Source: Polyodon spathula (lineage: Eukaryota > Chordata > Actinopteri > Acipenseriformes > Polyodontidae). Taken from it: DNA of 64,000 bases. Position 1 is the stretch's first letter. Every line of letters begins with the position of its first letter. A program made the position numbers and the translations under genes. The notes below the pieces were generated by a model, which worked only from the letters and a program-made list of their open reading frames with translations, was not told where the DNA came from and searched no databases. This document shows, in pieces, positions 40,701 to 64,000 of the stretch. Location of the stretch: assembly GCF_017654505.1 (NCBI RefSeq), contig NC_054553.1, positions 4,573,474 to 4,637,473 on the forward strand, written 5' to 3'.

Positions 40701-43700
40701 ATTGGTTTCCAGGCTTTCCTGGCAACATGCTCTTTACAGGAGAACATAACCTGTACGTTACACAACTGCTACTAACCTTTAATATATATCAACACTGCCA
40801 GTGTTAATAACTATGCTTGTATTAAGATTTTAAAAAGTATACCATTACATGAATGCTCAGTCAACACATACCACAGTTAACAGTTTCACTTTTGAATTCA
40901 GCAGCATTCCTTTCACAGTCTACATTAAACTGACCACACTGGCATGCACGTTCCGAGAAGTCACCTCAAATTCAGAAAGCTAAAATGTGTAAAATGTTCA
41001 GTCACAGCCACTAAAGTATCTAACCTATTTAGATACCAAAGAAAGAAGAAAAAAAAAAGCCAAACAATTGGTACAGGCTTCAGGGTAACTCACATGACAA
41101 GTTGATTATTTATTTGTTTTCTTTTAAACACTGACTACAGCAATGGCGGAGGAGGTACGAATGTCATTCTGGTTTTATTATGCAAAATTCAGCAAAAAAG
41201 AATATAACAGAAAAAAAAGCATGGGTAGTGATGCTGTTGCTCACAGCTGTTCAAAAATCACTGAAAGAGAATGCCAACATTTATGTTATTTGTACCACAC
41301 CTTGACTGACTGATCTCACAATACTAAAACATTCATCTGGGTGAAAATAAAGATGACAAAACAACACATAATGAACATGCTGGCTTGCATGTGGATAATG
41401 CAGTATTAAGAGGTGATGTATTTGAGCTGACAATGGCAGATCCAGATATTTCAGTTGTGTTTTTCTTTCTTTTTGTTCTGCATATATTACTGAATACAAC
41501 TGAAATGCAACGACTTGCTACACGCCATGTTGTTCGTCTTCCTCGAGGTACTGACTGACGCAACGTAGTGCTGAAAATCATTTACCTGCCCCTGGCCCTA
41601 CTTGGTTCCGATGCATATTGAGATGTTTTGTGAGGCCAAAGTTTCACTGTTTGGTTCTGGTTGGTGCTTTTCCCAATGGAAAAGCACCCCAGCCCTCACG
41701 GCTCGGACGTGCCAGTGGAGAAGCACCCTGGCCCTCACAGCTCGGATGTGCCAGTGGAGAAGCAACCCAGCCCTCACGGCTCGGACGTGCCAGTGGAGAA
41801 GCACCCTGGCCCTCACGGCTCGGATGTGCCAGGGGAGAAGCAACCCAGCCCTCACGGCTCGGACGTGCCAGTGGAGAAGCAACCCAGCCCTCACGGCTCG
41901 GACGTGCCAGTGGAGAAGCACCCTGGCCCTCACGGCTCGGATGTGCCAGTGGAGAAGCAACCCAGCCCTCACGGCTCGGACGTGCCAGTTGAGAAGCAAC
42001 CCAGCCCTCACGGCTTGGATGTGCCTGTGGAGAAGCACCCTGGCCCTCACGGCTCGGATGTGCCTGTGGAGAAGGGGTATAACATACCTAAACAAGAGAA
42101 TCCTGAAACACAGGACTGGGTGCATGGCTAGTGTGGGTTTCAAGCCCTACATCATCAGCAAACACCACAGTGAAAATGCAGCATGCTATCCTTTCACCTA
42201 TATGGTGGTTTGGGCGAATGGCCACCACTGCTGCACACATCAAACCTGGGCTCCTATCCAAAAACTCTTCCAGAAACGGCAAGCCCAGAAGTCACATGGA
42301 AGCACTATTTGGCATTTCCCTGTGTACAATGAGTCTGCATCGACTATTTCCTCCTAATAATGTCATACCTGTATACACTCAAATAAAAATGTAATGTACA
42401 TATATTTCTGTTCGATTGCTTAAGATAGTTAAGATAAAGTAATGAAGTTCACAGCAACTGCACTTCACTAATGCAGTGCAGGAAAAGCAATGTACATGGA
42501 ACTCAGTCACAAGACTAAGTAACTTTTCCCATAATGTCTGAAAATACAAATTGTGAGCTTTCAGTATCTCAAGAAAGTATACCATGCATCTTACATGTGC
42601 AGATATGATCACAACTCGATAAGCAGATTCCCTAGATAGACTTAAAAATGTAGGTGTGACAGAGCTTGAAAGATAGACAAACAGGTTTCTCCTTATTTTC
42701 CTTCAAGGTATTTTACAGAATGTCCTACCCAGCTATATAAAAATTGAAAGCAGTTTACTGGTAGTGTCTGGGAAAGTGTTAGTTCTACTCTGTACTTTAT
42801 GATCATAATGCACCTTGAACAGGTATTTGAGGCCAAAGTACACCGTTAATAATATGTATCTACAAGCTTGTTTATCCTGTTAGGACACCATCACATGACT
42901 TACAGAAGTAGGTAACGTGAAACCCGATCTGAAATCACATGCACTTTGAGATAAGGGCTCAGGAAACCGCATAGGAACGCATATTTTTACACAAAACACT
43001 GGTGAAGATCAAGGGAAAACATTTTTGCTTGTCATATCGGGTCTGTGAGTCCATTTTAAAAAATGCATAAACAAAGGCCACGAAAAAACACCAGTCCTGG
43101 TTCCTATGTGCAACCTATTCAACAAGAATCAACGGAGGCCAGTGCAGATCCTGATACAGCAGTTTCAGAATTTGGAGAGAACAGTGTCTGCAGGGCAGTC
43201 TCCTGAAGTCACTACAAATTAGCAACGCGATTTAAAAATACTACCCCCTTCATCCCTTTAACAATGACAGTACGGTATTTAATCACTGTACTCGGGATGG
43301 GACCAGTAGACTGCCCAGTATTAAAGAGACATCAAAACAAACTAGAAAATTCGTCAATAGAAAACGTCAGCATTCGGCACCTTTTAAACAGCTACTGTAT
43401 TCAAAATCTCGGTTTAGTTTAGTTGTTATGCTGGCCTACAAAATATACGTTAATGTATCTTAACGTAACTTAAATTCAAAATAACTAAAACCCATGTATG
43501 TGATGTGGTTTAAACTAATCAATTCTGTTAAACGGTTCAAAATGTAATCAATACGTAGGCACATATTCGTGACTGTATTTAACGAGAATTGTGCATTGGA
43601 AAGATCTTGTTTAGCTAACAACATCAGCGAATAAAGATATCACGCAGATCCTGAAACTCAATTAAATTAAAAAAAGAAAACATTCTGCGATAAATTATAC

Positions 43701-43999
43701 AAAACGAGAAACAAACAGGTTGCATAAACTATGAATTTTCACACATTGCCAGCACTAACTAACTACCTAACAAAACAAAGCGAGTGGGTACGACCTGCCT
43801 TTGCGCGGAAGGTCTAGATCCATGCCTTAGGAAAGCCCCAGGCTGCAGTGGAATCGAGCAGGCCAAGCTACATTAAAAGTTTCCATCGTAATTTAAAATA
43901 GGCAAAATTAAAAAAAACAAACAAAAAAAAACATGCTATTTTCACATACTCACCACAGCCTAAAAGCAGAACGAAAGCTAGGCCAATGCAGCTGTACAT
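31168..43999 (-). CDS. lamp2: Lysosome-associated membrane protein 2, complete, three alternative last exons
   Basis: Common coding exons in transcript order: 43999-43954 (ATG), 39723-39605, 38860-38647, 38389-38228, 38043-37823, 37507-37382, 37211-37151, 36852-36685, then one of 36089-35950 (B), 32469-32327 (A) or 31310-31168 (C). All phases agree. The A form is 419 aa by my count, against about 410 in human. Exon 1 is a signal peptide ([16 protein letters not shown]). Exons 2-4 form the first luminal LAMP domain, exon 5 begins with a Thr/Pro hinge ([17 protein letters not shown]), and exons 6-8 form the second domain, ending [15 protein letters not shown]. There are many N-glycosylation sequons (NVT, NET, NFT, NTS, NAS, NYS) and paired Cys. 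LAMP2 protects the lysosomal membrane and serves autophagy. The 4.2-kb first intron holds a minisatellite. The hinge has small internal duplications. Confidence 0.96.
31731..31766. repeat. Poly-A tract
   Basis: A 36-bp A run between the 2C and 2A last exons. It creates a false poly-Phe frame on the minus strand. Confidence 0.97.
32327..32469 (-). CDS. lamp2: LAMP2 alternative last exon, A type
   Basis: Reads [20 protein letters not shown], a transmembrane helix ending VLVAYLIG, and the tail [12 protein letters not shown], stop. The GYEQF ending marks it as the 2A form, the receptor of chaperone-mediated autophagy in mammals. The tail has two Arg but lacks the Lys-His-His-His cluster I recall from human LAMP2A. 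Confidence 0.95.
35950..36089 (-). CDS. lamp2: LAMP2 alternative last exon, B type
   Basis: Reads [20 protein letters not shown], a transmembrane helix ending VIAYVIG, and the tail [11 protein letters not shown], stop. GYQTL identifies the 2B form, which in mammals dominates in muscle and serves autophagosome-lysosome fusion. It is the most proximal of the three last exons. Confidence 0.95.
39724..43953. other. LAMP2 intron 1
   Basis: Long noncoding intron. It contains a GA repeat at about 39987-40006 and the 39-bp minisatellite at 41679-42077. The flanks of the minisatellite (about 41300-42360) have open frames but no recognisable domain. No alternative exon is supported. Confidence 0.6.
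41679..42077. repeat. 39-bp minisatellite, about 10 units
   Basis: The GC-rich unit starts GAGAAGCAACCCAGCCCTCA and ends GTGCCAGTG. As 39 is divisible by three, frames stay open on both strands ([13 protein letters not shown] on plus; [13 protein letters not shown] on minus). It is intronic in LAMP2 and not a gene. Confidence 0.95.
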
Positions 44000-45091
44000 A
44001 TCGGTTTTTGAATATGGAGCTTGTGGTGAATACAGACAGCGACTGCAAGCGAAGATCTGTTGTTGCTAACTAAACACTTGACAGAGCAGGAAATCAAAGT
44101 CATATGATTATTTCCAAACTTCCAATCGCAATCAAAAAACACAAGAGGGAAGGGCTTCAAGATCTCCAGTAATTTACATAATGCACACATTGCTGCGACC
44201 TAAGACTGATTCTGACTTCAGTCTAGCATGTTTTTTTTTTCTGGTTGTTTCTGAGATGTAAATAGCATAATAATATAGATGTTTATTTTATATAACTATT
44301 CCACCTTCTAACCAAAATGTCACGTTAGCAACATTTCTGTTGTTTTTAGTAATAGCTGTACACCTCCACGAAAGAGTCTTTCAATAATGTTTTTTAATAT
44401 CTCTCTGCACATTCATTAATGGGAGAGAAACTGGTAATCATCAATGACACAAAGCAGGCCATAAAATCTCAGAATTCAAACACAGATACAGTCAGCACTT
44501 CGAACCCAAAACAAATGAGTTTAGAAACATGATTTGAATAGATTCAAACTGCAGACGGTCATTTGCAGAGATTCCTGCAGACTGGACGGAGAGACAGCAG
44601 GGAAGCAGGGGTGCTGCGAGAGGAGTCGTCCAGGGAAAACGTGCCCTGTGTACCTCTGTTGTTCAAAGCTCTTCTTTGTGATTGATTTTAGATATTAATG
44701 CCCACAATTCTCTTTTATACACTGATCATAATTTCTAAACATGTCATGTTCTCACACGCCTTCAATTTTGAGACCATAAGATCAGGCTATTTAGCTGACA
44801 AGTCAGATGACTTCCGGGAAGGCTTGTGGCTTGGCTGTACTTTGGCTAGTAACTGCAGGGTGTGCCTCGCCTCCTGAAACACTTTTGCTTTCCTTCTCCC
44901 TAGTGTTCACGCTCCCTCGGAGTCCTGCCTGGGTCTCATGTAGTCTGATTGACAAACTAATTCGGTCTTTTTGACTTTGAAGTCAATGCATTAATTCAGG
45001 AAGTTCAAACCACAAGCAACACCACACCAAATACAGGCACCGTCTTTTATGACTTGGCATTTCTTTTGTTTGTAGGTTTTCTTCTTTGACT

Positions 45092-45092
<1 letters not shown>

Positions 45093-45135
<43 letters not shown>

Positions 45136-45142
45136 TGTGTGT
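45093..45142. repeat. (TC)n(TG)n compound microsatellite
   Basis: A perfect TC run followed by a perfect TG run. Confidence 0.95.
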
Positions 45143-45400
45143 ATAAAACATGTATTTATATAAATATACAGGGCTAGCATTTCATTAATCTTATTTCCAT
45201 CCCTGATGTGTACATGTTTACAGGTCTGCTGTGTTGAAAAAGTACATTTTGTCTGCAGCTTTTCCCTCACAACTTTCAATCTTTACCCGATTCTCTATGT
45301 GGAGCTAACAGACATCCCGGGAAAACTGGGATTGTCCCAGTTCTCAGCCTTATAATTTGGTCTCGGTCAGACACAGTAAAACTGTTAAATAGTCCTGTAT

Positions 45401-45435
<35 letters not shown>

Positions 45436-46018
45436 AATAATTCAGAATTGTAGTAGTGTGCTCAGTAGTTGTATCTTGGTAGTACCACCAGCCAAGTTAA
45501 CCTTTCAGGTTTGTTATAATCGTGTCTTGATTAACACACCCATTTTTATTACTAATTTAAATATATAATACATTGTTATTACCTAAATACACACAACATT
45601 TAAGTTACAATTGAATTATTATATAGTTATTTTAACTGCTTCAGAGTTGCGATGATGTTAATGAATTGATGAAAAAATAGGTCCTGCTTTTTCACTCTGG
45701 GAATCTGGTAACACTGATGCATAGACTGCCATGTGTGTGAGGGTTCTGTGAACTTAACCAACATCAACCAGGGCCTTGTTTGAGGCCATCAAACCCATTT
45801 CCCATGGGACCAGAGCTGGATTGAAAACCCGGGCCTGCAGAGGTGAAAGGCTTCCTTAATGTGAATTAAGGAGCAAGCTGCTGCACCATCTCAGCCCTTA
45901 ATCTCGTCATGGGTTTAATATTACAAATAGCACCCTTTCCAAACACCTGCCTATAATTCACTTGTTCGTATAAACTTGGATTTCATTTCATGATAATTTA
46001 ATCAATGGATACAAACAA

Positions 46019-46060
46019 CCCCCCCCCCTTTGTGTGTGGGGGGGGGGGGGGGGGGGGGGG
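46019..46060. repeat. C10 - TTTGTGTGT - G23 tract
   Basis: Ten C, a nine-base spacer, then 23 G. The strand is self-complementary and could fold as a hairpin or quadruplex. The G count is likely to be unreliable in the assembly. Confidence 0.9.
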
Positions 46061-46822
46061 TTTTAATTAGTTCTGCATATTATGAAATCCTGCAGTCATA
46101 ACATTATAGTTTTAGAATGGTATTTCAAGACTGACTGAGCCCTGAGACATTTATATGTAAGAGTTGAAGTTTAAAAACCCTATAATTACTAAAATCGTTC
46201 CTCTTAAAAAATGAACCAGGGATAACAAGCTTTGACAGGCAAAAGCAGAAGCACTAAAAAAAAAGATTAAAACCTGGCACTGCAGTTTACCACAAAATCT
46301 AATATAGTAACCTTGCCTGTGAAATTAAAGACGTAATCCAATTGTGTACTTCTCCTTACCCCACTTCTACTTCTACTAATAGACAAATAACAAAACAGGA
46401 TGTTGAAAAAAAACTGAAAAGTGCCATTTGTAACCCAGGGTAACAGAAATATAAAATCACCTTAATATAGCTGACCTCACACAAGCTTGACATGATCTCA
46501 AAATATATTTACTGCGTGTGACATGCTAACCCATTTTCTAATGAGTTTATCTACAACATTCAGTGGGGTTAATGTTAATACTGTACAGTACTTGTAAATT
46601 ATATTTCGACAAATTGTATCTATGCATTATCAAAGCCAATGTTTACTATACTAAGTGTTTCTTTCAAAACTGCACACCTGAGACCAATATAAGCAAATGC
46701 CAGCTATGAAATGATTCTGTTCACTACAAAACAGTTTAAGGGTGAAATGTAACATAGATGGAGATACAAAACAAAACCAAAAATACCCAGATACAAAACC
46801 AATATTTTAATTTCATTTTTCT

Positions 46823-46857
<35 letters not shown>

Positions 46858-48308
46858 TGAATGACACAAAAAAATAGAGAACAGACCCTCACTCTTTTAT
46901 TCCAAAAAAATGGCAAGGAGTGGAGAGAATTGTCGACAAGCATCAATACCCAGAAGGTGGAGTGTGCCCTCAAGGGGTCCTTAACATTGCAGAGGGGAGT
47001 GCCTTCTGCAGTAAAGATTGTTCATAAGGGTACATCTTAGCATGCTGAAATGAAATGGCTGAAGAACACAGCTACACAATTTCATTTGTTTGAACCGTGC
47101 TTCTCAACGGTGATAAAAATGATTCAGATAGGAAACTCCTGTTCTGCCCTCTTTCCCTCTGTATGGTCCCAGCTTATCATGTGTTCTGTAAGCCTAGCCC
47201 TACTAAATATTTTTGTTTATTTAAAAAAGAAAAAAAAAACATGTAGCTTTCAGATTCAGGTTTTTTGTTCTCTCTCTTTTTTATACCAGCAATCTTTAAA
47301 GTGGATGCCATAAAAACAATGTTAGCATGTAGTGAAGCTGCATATTCATGTGCACTAAACTTGTACAGAACCCTGTTTGGCACCCTATCAGCTTTAAGCA
47401 GCTGATGTAAATTGTACAAACAAATAATACAAAATAATAATTTAAAAAAAGAGAACATGACTGCAAAAAGATGCACCTGCAACCTTAAAAACACGCTTTT
47501 CAGCTCAAGGTCTTGCATATTTGACTTTGGTTAAGTTTGCAAACATTTTTCTTGCCGTTAAAATTGAAGACTTGGAGGCTGTACCTCTTTATAATGATTC
47601 AAATCACTTGGAGCTGAACATAAGGCAAGGGTGGAAATTATGAGCAGTATTTGGCAGACATGTCATACATAGTGTTACCACAGGAGGAAATTGTACTGGT
47701 TGTGGTGCAACAGTCTAATAAAAAAAAAAAAACTTCCCCTTATAAAACCCACTGACACACGAGAAACAGCAGGTTCTATCTGCACAGCCACCAGCTCTTA
47801 TCAGATTACTCTGCAAAGGTTTTATATTGCAGCTCTATGTACGGGTTGTAAGAAGTTCTCATTGTGGGTTAAACAGGAATACCTGGATACCAGTCAATAC
47901 AGGGAAACGTGCTGCAATTCAGAAACAAAAAACAGAACTTCTTAGGAACTGCGACTTTTGAATGACTACAGTACTACACCATGCCTTTATCTGAAAATCT
48001 AATACAAGGCTAGTTATTACCCTATCCCCTCCCTTGTTCAAAGTTCAATTAGCAAAATGAAAACCAGTGCAGCGTCAATTAATCATGAAGAAATTGCTTA
48101 ACGGTGTCACTTACAATTCGTTACTTCATGTTACATGGCTCTTGGAATCGCTATAAAAAGTCAATTAAAATGGCTTTTTGTTTGTATGAAAATTGTGCTT
48201 CTTATTGGTTGCAGAAATTATTACCTTTTATTATTCCCCCTTCACTGTTTATTGCAGAAGATACATTTGTGGTCAAACTGTTAAAAACTCATTAAATAGC
48301 AATGTTAT

Positions 48309-48416
48309 GCATTCCTGGTTTTATTGCGAGCTTTATAAGCCACACTGTACAGGTAACAAGCACCATAAAACCTGGACTGGATCAAACCGCTTGGCAATGG
48401 GAGTCTTTCCATCCCT
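48309..48416. mobile_element. Short palindromic DNA element (MITE-like), left-truncated copy
   Basis: Contains ATTCCTGGTTTTATTGCGAG, ATAAAACCTGGACTGGATCA and the right end GGCAATGGGAGTC followed by TTTCCATCCCT. The left terminus is missing. Confidence 0.75.
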
Positions 48417-49835
48417 GAATTCTTGCACCACACAAAAAAACACCCACACACAAAACAGATGATTTGGGGTTTTGAACACGAGGACATAGAAACTAAAAAG
48501 AAAACAAGTCGACACAATTTTTAATCTGAAGCAATAAAAAATAGCAAGGGTTAAGCTGAATTCAAACCCAGACAGCAGTCCGGTGCAGCATGACTTGGCA
48601 CACTTCAATCTCAAAACTGTCAACAAATATACTGGCTCCCACATGCCCCTGGTTACTGTGCAATACACCAAGCACAGTGCTTTAATTAGTCTTTAAAAGC
48701 AGTGGTACCTTTCAGTGCAGTCCCAGGACACCACTATGAAGCATTAACATTAAAACATTGAGCAGTTTCCAGCTGCCACATTCAGTTTAAACCCTCAGTA
48801 GTGATCTGGTGGGTATGTTGGCCTTTAACAATGTGTATTTTTATTTTCTTCCCCATACAAAGAACTTAAAAAGGTATGAACAGATGCCAAAAAGCAGCTT
48901 CTAGTTTTTAATAAGCATTTACAAATGAAGGTGTTTAGCAGCATCAGAAGAGTTTTATAGCTCCTTTTTCCACTTGTGAAAAAAAAGAAAAATGAATGGA
49001 ACCCTTTTTTGGCACATTTCTGCTGAAAATAAGTTTATTTTTTTTAAAAAATATCCAATTTAAATTGTTTGAGAGTTACAAAAGCTAGTGACACGACACT
49101 TAAAAACCAATATCCTTGCCAGGCTTATAACCTTGGCTCGATGCTTCTCACATCATCTTGTGAAATGTTCCGTCCAGACAAAAAAAAAAAAAAAAAAAAA
49201 AAAGTGTATATAATATAACTGTATTCTTTCTTGAGTGGAATTCAATTGTGTAATAAACATCATTTATCTAACTTTGTCCATCTTGGATTCTGAACAGACA
49301 TTGAAACACATAAGCATCAGTTTATTAGAATTTTATAGAAGTGGCAAATCTGTGATGAAATATCGAGTTTAGGAGGAATCTGCCAGGGGCAAGTTGCATG
49401 AGACAAACAAAAGTGGAACATGTTAAAAAAAAAAAAAAAGAAAAAAGAGAGACGACTGTCCTGGGATGCCTTAAAAAACGTACAACGTATGAATATAAGT
49501 TTCAAAATAAATACTGTTTTAAAACAAGTTTTAATTAAATCTCCTTCTTCAGACCCCCCCCCCCCCCCCCCCCACCACACACACATTTTGTTTTGTTAAG
49601 TATTTTGTTGATTTTAAACCTTTGCTTCGCATTTACCAGCACTCTGAAAATGGACAACATTTCTCTATGGGTATGCAGTCCACAGGAAACAGGCCCCAGT
49701 AATAGTCTTGTTCCAGGAGGCTACTTCCATTCAGTTGTCAGTTGCTGGGTTCAACAGGGTAGTATTAACATCCACTGGAGACAGGGATACCAGACCAAGT
49801 GCTCACAGCAGCTGATGGCATGTGCGGGGCTTCCT

Positions 49836-61779
<11,944 letters not shown>

Positions 61780-62159
61780 GAAAAAAATTACCAAAATCAA
61801 ATAACCAGTCTATTAATCCTACGAGGGTTTTTTTTGTTGCATATGTTGACGCTCTATACTTTTTGCTGAGCCTCGTCCCCGCTTATTTTTTTGAATGCTT
61901 AACTGTTTTCTAAATGGAAACAGACAATAAAAATCAAACTAAAGCTCCACTCTTTAGACTCTCTTTTCTTTCTTGTTATTGTCAAAAAAAAGATGGCTGG
62001 TTACTGCTTCCTCTTCAGCGCACCCCTTATCTCACACATTGAAAAATCTTTTCAAATTAGATTTACATTAATTATGCCTGTTTAATCCAAGTTATCGTGG
62101 TAAACAGTGTAAATGGCTGTTGAATATATATATAGATTCTGAAAAGCTGCTTTAGACTG

Positions 62160-62556
62160 TGTACAGACATGCTGTGACCTACCGGAAGTATTTCGGGATT
62201 TCGTCGACAGGGTTAAAGCGGGTGCTTGCACAGTAGGCGCGGGGTGGTGTTGTGTGAACTTTGGAGTAAAATAAAAAAAATTGTTTTTTTTAAGTTTTCA
62301 ATTCTGCTGCCACTCTGGAATGGAGCTGTTTTGGCATTCAAAGAGTAGTTTTAAAACATAAGAATAATATATTTGGAGAATTCATGTGTTCACGAATTAG
62401 TGTCCCATTTTTGCATTTGTTTAACCTTTAAAATATGCTGTATTAAAAGTTTTAGCGCCACGAATAACACTAATAATTATTAGTATAAACAATAACATGT
62501 ATATAACATTTAATGTAATTGAGGAAATAAGTGAAACCAAGACACACACAAAATAA

Positions 62557-62592
<36 letters not shown>

Positions 62593-62919
62593 TATATATA
62601 TATATATATAACCAATAAGTCTTACGTAATAATTTGTATTTCCAAATGTACGCCAGAACTATAATGTTATGCACATTTGTGGAAATCAGTTATAGCGATG
62701 ACGTGACCGCTCTTGTCTTAACAGCAATCTCTATGGCACACGCCCGGCTCTTACCGCATTTCGCTCTGTACTGTCGTGCTGTGGGTTGCTTTTGCAAACA
62801 CATCTGAATCCGGTGCTGGGAGACGCGTGGAGAGAGCATCTATACTTTTTGGATTTGATTGAGTTCTGCTGAGGAATATCAGCAAAAATCGAATTATATA
62901 GAAAAGCCAGTCACTGAGG
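62160..62919. promoter_or_regulatory. Shared head-to-head promoter region of CUL4B and MCTS1
   Basis: The two start codons lie 1.14 kb apart on opposite strands. A CCGGAAGT ETS-type site is at 62182-62189, a GC-richer block at about 62215-62245, and a CRE-like TGACGTGA at 62699-62706 with CpG-containing sequence around 62740-62840. A possible CUL4B 5' UTR donor (ACTTCCG then GTAGGT, minus strand) overlaps the ETS site. An AT-rich tract with T29 and (TA)n at 62561-62609 separates the halves. Confidence 0.5.
62561..62609. repeat. Poly-T followed by (TA)n
   Basis: About 29 T then TA units, in the CUL4B-MCTS1 intergenic region. Confidence 0.95.
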
Positions 62920-63082
62920 ATGTTTAAAAAGTTGGGTTTGTTTCTCTGTCATAGGGCTGTCTGTGGAATAGTCAATGCGTGGCTGTTTTGCTACTGCAGT
63001 TAAACTACTGGTTATGCGTTTGTATTGAGTCTACTTACAAGTGTCTATAAGTGTTATAACGCCGATTAGATTCCTAGCTGAC

Positions 63083-63131
<49 letters not shown>

Positions 63132-63572
63132 CAGAAACTGACCACAAGCAATCGTTTATAAATTTAACTGGATGTAGTATTTATTGTCTTTTTATTTATG
63201 CGTTCCATTTAACATATGCACATATATAGCATATTTATTGTATTGTTGTTGTTGTTTGTTTTTTTAACCTACTACCTGCACGTAAATGTCAGGTGACAAT
63301 CCAGGACGTGCATCTCTTAGAAAAGTAGTTATTTGTATTAATTATCACTACGGTGTTTACTATTATGAAACCTGTACAGCAGTGCACAGTGATAGCTGCG
63401 TGTTTTTGTTTGATTTCAGATTTGATGACAAGGAAAATGTTTCCAACTGCATTCAGCTCAAAACGTCTGTTATCAAAGGAATAAAGAACCAGCTTTTGGA
63501 GCATTTCCCAGGCATCGAGTCATGGCTCAATCAGATCATGCCGAAGAAGGACCCGGTGAAGATAGTTCGATG
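62920..63572 (+). CDS. mcts1: MCTS1 re-initiation and release factor, first two coding exons
   Basis: Exon 1 coding part is 62920-62930 (ATG TTT AAA AA, MFK plus two bases), donor GTTGGG. Exon 2 is 63420-63572 and reads [20 protein letters not shown], then [20 protein letters not shown] and [10 protein letters not shown], with donor GTACGG. Phases agree (11 + 153 nt). This is the N-terminal domain of MCTS1, which with DENR acts on 40S ribosomes in translation re-initiation and recycling; the RNA-binding PUA domain follows in later exons, which lie beyond 64000. The exon 1 donor is weak, and MCTS1 orthologues also have an alternative first exon, so the start is less certain than exon 2. It is head to head with CUL4B, the same arrangement as at human Xq24. 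Confidence 0.92.
63086..63126. repeat. Poly-A tract
   Basis: A run of about 40 A in MCTS1 intron 1. It creates a false poly-Lys frame. Confidence 0.97.
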
Positions 63573-64000
63573 GTACGGTGTTCGAAATTCGCTTTTTATA
63601 GCTGGGTCTTGGCTTCATTAACATATATACAGTTTAAAGTGCTAAAATTAGAACATTTGTGTCGCTTACGACCATTCTGAGTTGTTATATATATTTATAT
63701 TTATTATGCTCTTTCCTACAACCGTCTTGGAGTTTGCAAAGAGAAGATCGTGTTGGTTTGGCCATTTCTCTGCTTCCTAATTCAAGACAGTCATGTGATA
63801 TAGAGGTTCCTTCTGCTTCTTTAGGACTCTGCAATGGGCTATGAGTTGACTGTTCTGCAGCAGTGAAACCCGGAGGCTGTCACAAATCCACAAACACCTG
63901 TACTGAACCCGTTTATTTACAGTATTTCATGACATCAGCTAGAGGAAACTTGCATTCTGAAGTGTAGTGGGCAGACTACGAAAGTTTATCATTTATGATT
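63573..64000. other. MCTS1 intron 2 (partial)
   Basis: No exon for the next MCTS1 segment is seen before the window ends. Confidence 0.6.

Larger units (their letters stand above)
44000..49835. other. Intergenic DNA: LAMP2 promoter side and CUL4B 3' UTR side
   Basis: No supported exon. The first few hundred bases are the LAMP2 upstream region. Repeats include (TC)n(TG)n at about 45093-45142, (ATT)n at about 45402-45433, a C10 to G23 tract at 46019-46060, (TA)n(CA)n at about 46825-46857 and MITE-like fragments near 45187 and at 48309-48416. The stretch about 49000-49835 is probably the CUL4B 3' UTR; several TTTATT (AATAAA on the minus strand) occur there. Confidence 0.55.

Noticed and set aside
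41598..42357. Open frames up to 251 codons over the 39-bp minisatellite
   Set aside because: Same reason: several frames on both strands are open at once, and the array is intronic in LAMP2.

Overview
This is vertebrate nuclear DNA: spliced genes with GT-AG introns, long AT-rich introns and intergenic stretches, microsatellites, two minisatellites and small DNA-transposon relics. There is nothing bacterial, no CRISPR array and no operon. The gene content matches a ray-finned fish copy of the segment that lies at human Xq24. A non-teleost fish such as a sturgeon, paddlefish or gar is my guess; the sequence alone does not fix the species.

Layout, left to right. (1) The 3' exons of a PX plus nexin-C sorting nexin (+, 1081-4412; its 5' part is outside the window). 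(2) UBE2A exons 1 and 2 (+, 6349-6731). (3) A run of exactly 500 N (7528-8027), a placeholder of unknown true size, which hides the rest of UBE2A and the 3' exons of the convergent gene TMEM255A. (4) TMEM255A (-, 8555-17825). (5) ATP1B4, a complete beta-type Na,K-ATPase subunit gene (+, 20728-27215; 334 aa by my exon joins). (6) LAMP2 (-, 31168-43999), complete, with all three alternative last exons (2B, 2A and 2C tails). (7) CUL4B (-, 49836-61779), complete in 20 coding exons (861 aa by my joins). (8) The first two coding exons of MCTS1 (+, from 62920), head to head with CUL4B.

The genes are ordinary housekeeping and membrane genes: ubiquitin conjugation (UBE2A), a cullin-RING ligase scaffold (CUL4B), the lysosomal membrane and autophagy (LAMP2), ion-pump biology (ATP1B4), translation re-initiation (MCTS1) and endosomal sorting (the nexin). 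They share synteny rather than one pathway.

I found no evidence of a new multi-gene system. The most notable signals are an AT-AC (U12-type) intron in CUL4B with perfect 5' splice-site and branch-site motifs; a CUL4B start codon that overlaps a splice acceptor; the preserved three-way LAMP2 terminal exon choice, with a changed 2A tail; a family of palindromic short transposon-like elements present in at least five copies; and two minisatellites whose unit lengths are multiples of three and so generate false ORFs on both strands. Exon coordinates were derived by hand from splice signals, reading phase and recalled family sequence; no alignment was run.
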